The notes beneath the pieces are model-generated. The model did no database searches, was not told the origin of the DNA, and worked only from the letters and a program-made list of their open reading frames with translations. DNA of 5,413 bases from Coriobacteriia bacterium (GTDB taxonomy: Bacteria > Actinomycetota > Coriobacteriia > Anaerosomatales > JAHIQC01): positions 1-5,413 of the forward strand of contig JAURYZ010000116.1 of assembly GCA_030653635.1 (NCBI GenBank), written 5' to 3'. Positions within the stretch are counted from its first letter, which is position 1. Each line of letters begins with the position of its first letter. The position numbers were made by a program, and so were the translations under genes. Below are positions 1 to 5,413 of the stretch, one piece after another.

Positions 1-18
1 TCATTCCGCGATACCGAT

Positions 19-24
19 TAATAT
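19..24 (+). promoter_or_regulatory. Possible -10 element of the phosphorelay operon
   Basis: The hexamer TAATAT lies in the only AT-rich patch (about 16-25) of an otherwise GC-rich leader, and resembles the sigma-70-type -10 consensus TATAAT. It would place the transcript start near position 31, giving a leader of roughly 40 bases. The matching -35 box would fall before the window begins, so it cannot be assessed. This is an inference from composition and position only. Confidence 0.25.
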
Positions 25-69
25 AGCAAGACGCCCGGGCGATGGGTTGTCACGACAGGGCAGGTGGAC

Positions 70-3000
70 ATGTACGATTCATTCCCATATTCGTATGCGG
101 ACTATTTCGCGTTCCTAGGAGCGGTCGGTCTGTTGCTGGCCAGTACCAACGCCTTGTCGCTCAAGCAGCTCATCAAGACCGGTAAGCAATGGAACTGGTT
201 GATCGCGGCCACTATTCTGGCGGCGACCTCGATCATCGCACAAGTGGCCGCGATCGGTCTGGGCGCCAGTCATCTCATCATCATCACTCAAGGCGGTCTG
301 CTTGTCCTAGCGTGTCTGGCGGCTGTTGGGTTCTCCCTTGCTGACAGGGAAGAGGGCAGGTCTTGGGCGGGGATTGAGTACCTGTCGCCAGCTCTTCTGG
401 TCGCCGGCGTGTGGGCCACCATTGTCATTGGGATGCTCGCGTTGGGACTGGTCCTTGGCCGATGGGTCTTGGCGGGCAGCGTGGCTTTCGCATTCATGCT
501 TCTGGCGCGCAGGCTGTTGCTTGAGGACCGACCTGCACATTCACATCCCGGCTACCGCATCGCCGCCGCCGGCACCGTGATCTGGGCCCTGAGCGAAGCG
601 GGGACGCAGCTTGTTCTTGGTACGGGTGCCCAAGCGCAGTTCATGCCCGGGCTTATGATATTTGGATCAGTCGGTGCCGCGTTTTGGGCCGGTGGACTCG
701 GGCGCTGCGTCGGTCGGATTACCACCTCATGGGCGCGCGAGGATACGAGCGGCTTCAGGACGAGGGTGCAGGGTCTGCTCATCACCCTTCTGGTCGGAGG
801 GCTGTTGACCGGATTCGTGCTTGCTGAGACCCTCGGCGGGCTCGGGGAACAACATGTCGTAGACGAGCTTGATCAACGCGCGCACAGCGCCGCCGCCGCT
901 ATGGATGCCGAGAACGTCGGCTCTATCCGCGGCACATCGGCAGACGAGCTCTCCCCGGAGTTCTCGGACGTTCAGAAGGTCCTCGATGCCACCCTTCATG
1001 CCAACCCCGACCTGAGCTACACGTACATCATGCGCAGCGTTTCAGGGCGAGCTGTGTTCTTGGCCGAGGCGGTGCGGTCAGGCGAAACCCCGTCGCCGCC
1101 CGGCACAGTGTATGCCGAGGCCACACCTGAGTTGCTCGACAGCCTTCAGTCTGGGAAGCCATTGATCGAGGGCCCGACGACCGATCAGTGGGGCACATGG
1201 TATAGCGCGATTCGCCCGATTGTGGACACGGACACTGGAGAAGTGGTTGGACATCTCGGGATGGATTTGCCAGCCGCAACGGTCGCCGCGAGTCGGATGA
1301 AATACCGCTTGGCGGGACTTGCGCTGTCACTCGCGGTCGCCGCGCTTGTTATCGGGTTTTACGTGGTCGTGCAGATGACACGCGCCTCAGCCTCCGTGCT
1401 TAGCGGCTCGGAAGCCCGATTCCGCAGTCTGTTCGAGCACGCGCCTGACGCGATTATGGTCGCTTCCATCGAGGACAAGCGTCTGCTCGCTGTCAACCCA
1501 CGTGCCGCCGAATGGCTAGCCGCGCCTGCTCAAGACATCGTCGGACAGCCGCTGAAGCGCTTTGCCCACTGTCAGCGGAACTGCGAGTGCGACCGCTGCA
1601 TCAAGGACTCCGATGCGATCCTGGCCAATGGCAGCGTCCTGCGAGCTCTCGACGGCTCTGAGAGAAACGTCGAGTTCACCACACTCGAGACCGAGTACGA
1701 CGGAGTCCCAGCGTTGGTCATATTCGCCCACGATGTCTCACTTCGCTCCAAGATCGAACAGGCCGTGACCGCACATGCGGAGTTCAACTCGCTCGTGACC
1801 GACATTTCTCGCAGGTTCGTCGACGCCACTCCAGAGACCGTCGACACCGAGATCGAGAGTGCCTTGGCACGCATCGGGGCCTACTCAGATGTCGACAGGG
1901 TGTACGTCTTTAAGTTCTCCGATTACCAGCACATGACCAACACCCACGAGTGGGTGGGGGATGGTGTTCCGAGCAGACGTGGGATCTTCCAGGAGTCCGC
2001 GACAGACGGCTACCCGTTCCTGACCTCTCGGATACTAGGAAAGCGCGAAGTGTACCTTCCCGACGTCGCATCCGATCCTGAACTCGAAACCGAAGAGCGG
2101 CTCGCGCTGCAAGCCGCCGGTATCCGCTCGATGCTCGTGGTCCCCATCTCCATTTTCGGGACCGTCGTCGGGATGCTCGGTTTCGACTCGTTGCGCGCTC
2201 AGAAGGACTGGAGCGCCGAGAGAATCGCATTGTTACGCATGGTCGCTGACATCATCGGCTCCTCTCTGCGTCGCAGCGAGGCCGAGAGCGAGCTCATGAC
2301 CCTGTCGCAGGCCATCGGACAAAGCCCCGTTGCCGTCATGATCACGGATCGCAACGGCGATATCGAGTACGTGAACCCCACATTCACGCGCACTACGGGC
2401 TACACGCTCGAGGAGTCTCGAGGGCAAAATCCCCGCATTCTCAAGTCAGGATTGAGCGAGGACGAGACGTACAAGGACCTGTGGTCACATATCTTAGCCG
2501 GCGAAGTTTGGACCGGCGAGTTCGTCAACAAGCGCAAGGATGGAACTCCCTACTGGGCGCGCGCCACGATTTCGGCCATGCGCACCGCTGTGGGCGAGAT
2601 AACGCATTTCATTGGCGTTCAAGAAGATGTCACCGAGGCCCAGGAGGCGCAGGAAGCGCTCAAGACCGCCAAGATACAGGCGGAATCCTCCAACCGCGCG
2701 AAAAGCGAGTTCCTCGCCACAATGAGTCATGAGATCCGGACGCCAATGAATGCGATCATCGGGATGTCCGAGCTACTCCAAGACACAGAGCTCACCCGTC
2801 AGCAGGCCCGCTATGTCGATGTGTTCAGGCGTGCGGGCGAGTCGCTGCTAGGGCTTATCAACTCGATTCTGGACCTTTCCAAGATCGAAGCGGACCGGCT
2901 CGAGATGGAGCACATCCCGTTCGATCTGGCCGATATTACCGAGACAGCGGCTTCGGTCATCGGTGTCCAGGCCTCCGAGAAGGGCCTCGAGCTCCTTTAT

Positions 3001-4260
3001 CGCATCAAGCCCGGCACGCCGACGAATCTGGCCGGCGACCCCGAGCGCCTTCGTCAGGTCTTCATCAACCTGCTCGGGAATGCCGTCAAGTTCACCGAAA
3101 TCGGGCAAGTTTTGCTCTCTATCGAGCAGCAGTCCGGTGGTACCGACGGGAACCTCCTGATCGCTGTTTCCGATACCGGGGTTGGCATACCCGAAGACAA
3201 GATAGACGCTGTGTTCGAGAGCTTCTCGCAGGCGGATGCTTCTACCACGAGACGCTATGGCGGAACCGGCCTTGGACTTACGATCTCTAGGCGTCTGGTC
3301 GAGCTCATGGGCGGCCGCATGTGGGTCGAGAGTGTCGTGGGCGAGGGAACCACGTTTTACATGGAGATACCGTTCTTGGTTTCGCAAGACGAGACTAAGG
3401 ACGTGCCGCGCGAGGCGCCCATGTCCCTGGCGGGCAACCGGGTTCTCATCGTCGACGACAATGAGACCAACCGCTTTATTTTGCGCGAGGTGCTCACCGC
3501 GTGGGGTATGAGGACATCCGATGCACCTGACGGCCGGGCAGGGCTTGAGGCCGTGCGCTTCGCCGCGAGAGGCAATGATCCCTATGACGTGATGATCCTT
3601 GATCACCAGATGCCCTATATGGACGGCTATGAGCTCCTGGAGCAGGTCCGCGCAGACAAGTCCATCAGTCGCACGCCGGCCATCATGCTCTCATCCGATG
3701 CTCACGGGCGTGATCAGGCGCGAGCCGCACGATTGAATCTCATCGACTACCTGTTCAAGCCGGTGCGTAGGCACGAACTCGCGGAATCGCTGCAAGAGGC
3801 GCTCAGAAGCGAGTGGCGCGAGCCTGAGCCAGTGAAGAGTGTCGCTGCACAGGAGCTCACGCGGCCGCTCAGGGTCCTTCTCGTTGAGGATTCCGAGGAT
3901 AACCGCTTCTTGGTGCAATCCTATCTGGAAAAGACCGCCCATGTCGTTGAAGAGGCCTTCGACGGACAGCAGGCAATAGACGCAGTGCTGAGTGCCGAGA
4001 CCCCCTACGATCTGGTGCTCATGGATATGCAGATGCCCGTCAAGGATGGTCTTACCGCCACACGCGAGATCCGTCAATGGGAAGCGGCCAACGGACTTGA
4101 GCCGACCGCTATCGTGGCTCTCAGTGCCTTCGCGCTAAAAGAGGAGCACGACCGTAGCATGGATGCCGGGTGCGACGCACACTTGACCAAACCCATCAAG
4201 AAGAGAGAGCTACTCAAGGCTCTCGCAGAGTATTCGAGGAGTGAGTCACATGTCTGCTAA
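70..4260 (+). CDS. Membrane-bound hybrid sensor histidine kinase (7TM-Cache-PAS-GAF-PAS-HisKA-HATPase-REC-REC)
   Basis: Sensor kinase that starts a His-Asp-His-Asp phosphorelay at the cytoplasmic membrane. Length is 1396 residues from ATG 70, preferred over the in-frame GTG at 64 because AGGTGG (62-67) and AGGG (57-60) are better spaced for the ATG; numbering is from this ATG. About seven hydrophobic segments span residues 10-213. An eighth (232-255) and ninth (413-435) flank an extracytoplasmic Cache-like domain (256-411) with DQWGTWYS near 372 and GEVVGHLGMDLPA at 390-402. The cytoplasmic order is PAS (447-562) with a cysteine cluster C501, C505, C507, C510; GAF (571-733) without cysteine; PAS (742-856); a helical linker; HisKA with SHEIRTPMN and phosphoacceptor H887; HATPase_c with N-box N1000/N1004, G1 DTGVGIP from D1035 and G2 GGTGLGL from 1064. 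REC1 has D1129/D1130, D1178, S1208 and K1230. REC2 has E1273/D1274, D1319, S1352 and K1374. All catalytic residues are intact. There is no HPt domain in this protein; the overlapping next gene supplies one. The stimulus is unknown. Family assignment is very secure; the sensory domain names are less so. Confidence 0.96.
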   Translation: MYDSFPYSYADYFAFLGAVGLLLASTNALSLKQLIKTGKQWNWLIAATILAATSIIAQVAAIGLGASHLIIITQGGLLVLACLAAVGFSLADREEGRSWAGIEYLSPALLVAGVWATIVIGMLALGLVLGRWVLAGSVAFAFMLLARRLLLEDRPAHSHPGYRIAAAGTVIWALSEAGTQLVLGTGAQAQFMPGLMIFGSVGAAFWAGGLGRCVGRITTSWAREDTSGFRTRVQGLLITLLVGGLLTGFVLAETLGGLGEQHVVDELDQRAHSAAAAMDAENVGSIRGTSADELSPEFSDVQKVLDATLHANPDLSYTYIMRSVSGRAVFLAEAVRSGETPSPPGTVYAEATPELLDSLQSGKPLIEGPTTDQWGTWYSAIRPIVDTDTGEVVGHLGMDLPAATVAASRMKYRLAGLALSLAVAALVIGFYVVVQMTRASASVLSGSEARFRSLFEHAPDAIMVASIEDKRLLAVNPRAAEWLAAPAQDIVGQPLKRFAHCQRNCECDRCIKDSDAILANGSVLRALDGSERNVEFTTLETEYDGVPALVIFAHDVSLRSKIEQAVTAHAEFNSLVTDISRRFVDATPETVDTEIESALARIGAYSDVDRVYVFKFSDYQHMTNTHEWVGDGVPSRRGIFQESATDGYPFLTSRILGKREVYLPDVASDPELETEERLALQAAGIRSMLVVPISIFGTVVGMLGFDSLRAQKDWSAERIALLRMVADIIGSSLRRSEAESELMTLSQAIGQSPVAVMITDRNGDIEYVNPTFTRTTGYTLEESRGQNPRILKSGLSEDETYKDLWSHILAGEVWTGEFVNKRKDGTPYWARATISAMRTAVGEITHFIGVQEDVTEAQEAQEALKTAKIQAESSNRAKSEFLATMSHEIRTPMNAIIGMSELLQDTELTRQQARYVDVFRRAGESLLGLINSILDLSKIEADRLEMEHIPFDLADITETAASVIGVQASEKGLELLYRIKPGTPTNLAGDPERLRQVFINLLGNAVKFTEIGQVLLSIEQQSGGTDGNLLIAVSDTGVGIPEDKIDAVFESFSQADASTTRRYGGTGLGLTISRRLVELMGGRMWVESVVGEGTTFYMEIPFLVSQDETKDVPREAPMSLAGNRVLIVDDNETNRFILREVLTAWGMRTSDAPDGRAGLEAVRFAARGNDPYDVMILDHQMPYMDGYELLEQVRADKSISRTPAIMLSSDAHGRDQARAARLNLIDYLFKPVRRHELAESLQEALRSEWREPEPVKSVAAQELTRPLRVLLVEDSEDNRFLVQSYLEKTAHVVEEAFDGQQAIDAVLSAETPYDLVLMDMQMPVKDGLTATREIRQWEAANGLEPTAIVALSAFALKEEHDRSMDAGCDAHLTKPIKKRELLKALAEYSRSESHVC
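4236..4245 (+). promoter_or_regulatory. Shine-Dalgarno site of the HPt gene, inside the kinase coding end
   Basis: GAGGAGTGAG lies within the last codons of the kinase gene. Its AGGAG core (4237-4241) is 8 bases before ATG 4250, which favours that ATG over the in-frame GTG at 4241, since the GTG overlaps the core itself. This arrangement suggests translational coupling with the kinase. Confidence 0.7.
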
Positions 4261-4567
4261 CGCAACGATCGCCTACGTAGACGAGAGCCTCGAGAGTCTC
4301 ATCCCGAGATATCTTGCTCGCCGTGCTGCGGATGTCGAAGCGCTTCGACACGCGATGCAGCAAGGCGCATTCGAGGAGGCAAAAGTCATTGGACACCGGC
4401 TCAAGGGTTCGGGCGGCGGCTACGGGTTCGATCCGATCACTGATATCGGAGCCACGATTGAGCGCGCAGCGAACGAGTCCGATAAGGTTACACTCAGCGC
4501 GGCGACCGAAGAACTCGAGGAGTATCTCGTCAAGGTCGAAGTGGTCTTCGTCGACGAAGAAGAGTAG
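4250..4567 (+). CDS. Free-standing HPt (histidine phosphotransfer) domain protein
   Basis: Small cytoplasmic protein of 105 residues, the usual size of a single HPt four-helix bundle. It would shuttle phosphate between the receivers of the upstream hybrid kinase and the downstream response regulator. The signature is HRLKGSGGGYGF starting at H49, which matches the HPt pattern H-x-L-K-G-S; H49 is the predicted phosphoacceptor and K52 the conserved lysine beside it. The flanking sequence is mostly amphipathic helix, and the protein ends in an acidic tail (VDEEE). No membrane segment or signal peptide is visible. The start ATG overlaps the kinase stop by 11 bases in another frame and is served by AGGAG at 4237-4241, so co-translation with the kinase is likely. 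In kinases such as BarA and ArcB the HPt is fused at the C-terminus; here the equivalent unit is a separate gene. The HPt call is secure; its partners are inferred from gene order. Confidence 0.9.
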   Translation: MSANATIAYVDESLESLIPRYLARRAADVEALRHAMQQGAFEEAKVIGHRLKGSGGGYGFDPITDIGATIERAANESDKVTLSAATEELEEYLVKVEVVFVDEEE

Positions 4568-4578
4568 GGGACCTGGGC

Positions 4579-4607
4579 TCTCGCGATGTCCGCTCGGACA
4601 CTCGAGA
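4579..4607 (+). other. Intercistronic stem-loop between the HPt and regulator genes
   Basis: The outer arms TCTCG (4579-4583) and CGAGA (4603-4607) pair perfectly, as do the inner arms TGTCC (4587-4591) and GGACA (4596-4600), which close a GCTC loop. A small internal loop (CGA opposite CT) separates the two 5-bp helices. No run of T follows, so it does not look like an intrinsic terminator. It ends 9 bases before the Shine-Dalgarno of the next gene and could affect mRNA stability or relative expression. The structure is read from sequence; any function is inference. Confidence 0.4.
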
Positions 4608-4616
4608 CGAATCGGT

Positions 4617-4624
4617 AGGAGGAG
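4617..4624 (+). promoter_or_regulatory. Strong Shine-Dalgarno site of the response regulator gene
   Basis: AGGAGGAG is nearly ideal for ribosome binding. Its GGAGG core (4618-4622) is 6 bases before ATG 4629. It settles the start of the regulator, since the same frame is open far upstream. It is stronger than the site before the kinase, which would suit a regulator made in excess over its kinase. Confidence 0.8.
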
Positions 4625-4628
4625 CGAG

Positions 4629-5015
4629 ATGGGTGAGGCAGTAACGGTTCTGAGCATCGATGACGACGTGGAAGTCACCGAGATGATCTCTGTGATGCTT
4701 GGCCTTGAGGGTTTCGAGGTCGCCACCGCGCATTCTGTGTTCGAAGGGATGAAGGCACTTGCAGATACACTTCCCGATGTCGTGCTGCTCGATGTCATGA
4801 TGCCCAGGGTCGACGGCATGCAGTTCTGTGCGGCACTGCGCGACAGTAATGAGACCGCGCAGATACCCGTGATATTCGTGAGTGCTCTGGGTGGCCAGAA
4901 GGATTTGGAGGCGGCCAAAGCCGCCGGGGCAGTGGGCTATGTCACCAAGCCGCTGTCCTCGGCCACTCTTGTGACGGCGATCAACGCTGCACTATCGGCC
5001 GAACCTCGGGTTTAG
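4629..5015 (+). CDS. Single-domain (receiver-only) response regulator
   Basis: CheY/Spo0F-type cytoplasmic receiver of 128 residues, with the whole length taken up by one REC fold and no DNA-binding or enzymatic output domain. The visible active site is complete: acidic pair D11/D12 in VLSIDDD, phosphoacceptor D55 in VVLLDVMMP, S85 in VIFVSALGG (the Thr/Ser switch position) and K107 in YVTKP. The gene lies 61 bases after the HPt gene on the same strand and has its own strong Shine-Dalgarno, so it is probably the last gene of the kinase-HPt-regulator operon. By gene order it is the likely terminal acceptor of phosphate from HPt H49. It must act by binding another protein, or pass phosphate onward; that target is not in the window. 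The receiver call is very secure; its role in this relay is inference. Confidence 0.93.
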   Translation: MGEAVTVLSIDDDVEVTEMISVMLGLEGFEVATAHSVFEGMKALADTLPDVVLLDVMMPRVDGMQFCAALRDSNETAQIPVIFVSALGGQKDLEAAKAAGAVGYVTKPLSSATLVTAINAALSAEPRV

Positions 5016-5027
5016 GCTCGGGTGTAG

Positions 5028-5039
5028 GGCGTCAGCGCC
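5028..5039 (+). terminator. Short GC hairpin after the regulator gene, weak terminator candidate
   Basis: GGCG (5028-5031), loop TCAG, and CGCC (5036-5039) form a small perfect hairpin 12 bases after the regulator stop. The stem is only 4 bp and no T-run follows, so it is a poor intrinsic terminator by itself. It is listed because it is the closest candidate for the end of the phosphorelay operon. Confidence 0.2.
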
Positions 5040-5043
5040 GCAG

Positions 5044-5070
5044 GTTACGCCAACAACGTTGGACGGTAAC
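5044..5070. repeat. Imperfect inverted repeat upstream of the methyltransferase gene
   Basis: The outer arms GTTAC (5044-5048) and GTAAC (5066-5070) and the inner arms CCAAC (5050-5054) and GTTGG (5058-5062) are each perfectly complementary. They are separated by unequal spacers (G on the left, ACG on the right) around an AAC centre. The centre also holds the 8-bp palindrome CAACGTTG (5054-5061). It lies 33 bases before the methyltransferase start and could be an operator or part of a transcription end. It could also be chance, since each arm is only 5 bp. Confidence 0.35.
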
Positions 5071-5087
5071 GTGTCAGAGGTGTCGTG

Positions 5088-5093
5088 TACGAT
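5088..5093 (+). promoter_or_regulatory. Possible -10 element of the methyltransferase gene
   Basis: TACGAT matches the -10 consensus at four of six positions, including the key first A and last T. It lies 9 bases before ATG 5103, so a transcript starting the usual distance downstream would begin at or just before the start codon. No good -35 box is present at 16-18 bases; the nearest, TTGGAC at 5059-5064, is 23 bases away, which is too far for a classical promoter. Confidence 0.3.
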
Positions 5094-5102
5094 AGGTCCA
5101 CT

Positions 5103-5413
5103 ATGAAGGGCTTCGTTCCAACACCATCATCGACCGTGGATTCCATGGTCCAGCTCCTATTCGGCAATCAGCCGCCGTGCCGCGCTGACCGCGTTCTGGA
5201 TCCGGGGTCCGGCACTGGCGCGTTCGTGGAAGGCATCCTTCGCTGGTGCTCCATGAACCAACGTCCTGTACCCCGAATCACGGCTGTGGACTCCGATCCG
5301 GCGCACATCGCGGTGTTGCAGCGGAAGTTCGGCAACAACCCAAATGTCGAAATCCGCGGGGAGGACTTCCTCACGGGAGAACGTCGCACCTATGAGTACG
5401 TCGTGGGAAACCC
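5103..5413 (+). CDS. N6-adenine DNA methyltransferase-like protein, N-terminal part (cut by window end)
   Basis: Partial gene: 103 complete codons plus two bases of the next, with no stop in the window. The N-terminal FVPTPSSTVDSMVQLLF (residues 4-20) resembles the T-P-x(n)-V-x-x-M-V lead-in common in adenine-specific DNA methyltransferases of the N6_Mtase/Eco57I type. Motif I is DPGSGTG (33-39), the SAM-binding loop after strand 1. AVDSDP (61-66) gives the acidic residue expected at the end of strand 2. GEDFL (86-90) fits motif III. The window ends in VVGNP (100-104, the last codon incomplete), the start of the NPP(Y/F) catalytic motif IV. Such enzymes transfer a methyl group from SAM to adenine N6 in DNA, often to protect it from a partner restriction enzyme. 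Only a weak AGGT (5094-5097) precedes the start. A protein (glutamine) or RNA methyltransferase of the same NPPY class is possible, but the PTP lead-in favours DNA. Any partner nuclease would lie beyond the window. Confidence 0.82.
   Translation, partial: MKGFVPTPSSTVDSMVQLLFGNQPPCRADRVLDPGSGTGAFVEGILRWCSMNQRPVPRITAVDSDPAHIAVLQRKFGNNPNVEIRGEDFLTGERRTYEYVVGN

Noticed and set aside
1780..2268. GAF domain as a phytochrome-type bilin-binding domain
   Set aside because: There is no cysteine anywhere in residues 571-733, and no other phytochrome signature is visible, so covalent bilin attachment in the GAF domain is not supported.
2848..3606. Long open frame on the minus strand (252 codons) inside the kinase gene
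   Set aside because: It lies wholly opposite the HisKA, HATPase and REC1 coding sequence, which has clear conserved motifs. The minus-strand translation shows no recognisable domain and is a by-product of GC-rich codon bias.
4314..4628. Upstream in-frame extension of the response regulator
   Set aside because: The frame is open back to an ATG at 4314, but the extension overlaps the HPt gene out of frame, reads as Arg/Ser-rich shadow sequence, and the strong Shine-Dalgarno at 4617-4624 fixes the start at 4629.
4214..4918. Minus-strand open frame (234 codons) across the HPt and regulator genes
   Set aside because: It crosses two well-supported genes and their intergenic region, and its low-complexity Ser/Arg-rich translation has no recognisable motif.
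5005..5023. Direct repeat CTCGGGT at 5005-5011 and 5017-5023
   Set aside because: Two 7-base copies 12 bases apart, one overlapping the end of the regulator coding sequence and its stop codon; too short and too few to separate from chance.
5016..5102. Strong intrinsic terminator after the regulator gene
   Set aside because: The only hairpins are short (4-5 bp stems) and none is followed by a T-run, so only a weak candidate is listed.

Overview
The window comes from a moderately GC-rich bacterium. Codon choice, strong Shine-Dalgarno sites and the domain style would fit an environmental actinobacterium (for example a Coriobacteriia-like lineage), but the sequence cannot fix the taxonomy. All genes lie on the + strand and coding density is high; no gene-free stretch exceeds about 90 bases.

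Layout: (1) 1-69, a short leader with an AT-rich patch that may be a -10 element and a 10-bp GC palindrome. (2) 70-4260, a very large hybrid sensor histidine kinase: an N-terminal block of about seven membrane segments, a Cache-like extracytoplasmic domain between two further membrane segments, a PAS domain carrying an unusual four-cysteine cluster, GAF, a second PAS, HisKA, HATPase_c and two receiver domains. (3) 4250-4567, a free-standing histidine phosphotransfer (HPt) protein whose start overlaps the kinase stop by 11 bases. (4) 4568-4628, an intercistronic region with a two-part stem-loop followed by a strong Shine-Dalgarno. (5) 4629-5015, a receiver-only response regulator. (6) 5016-5102, an intergenic region with short inverted repeats and a possible -10 element. 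(7) 5103 to the window edge, the start of a class I SAM-dependent methyltransferase resembling N6-adenine DNA methyltransferases. It is cut off within its catalytic NPP motif.

The first three genes make a self-contained phosphorelay. The kinase autophosphorylates on H887, phosphate passes to D1178 and/or D1319 in its own receivers, then to H49 of the HPt protein, then to D55 of the single-domain regulator. The final target is not encoded here, because the regulator has no output domain. The methyltransferase appears to be a separate transcription unit and may open a restriction-modification or other DNA-modification locus beyond the window. I saw no mobile elements, CRISPR arrays, tRNA or rRNA genes.
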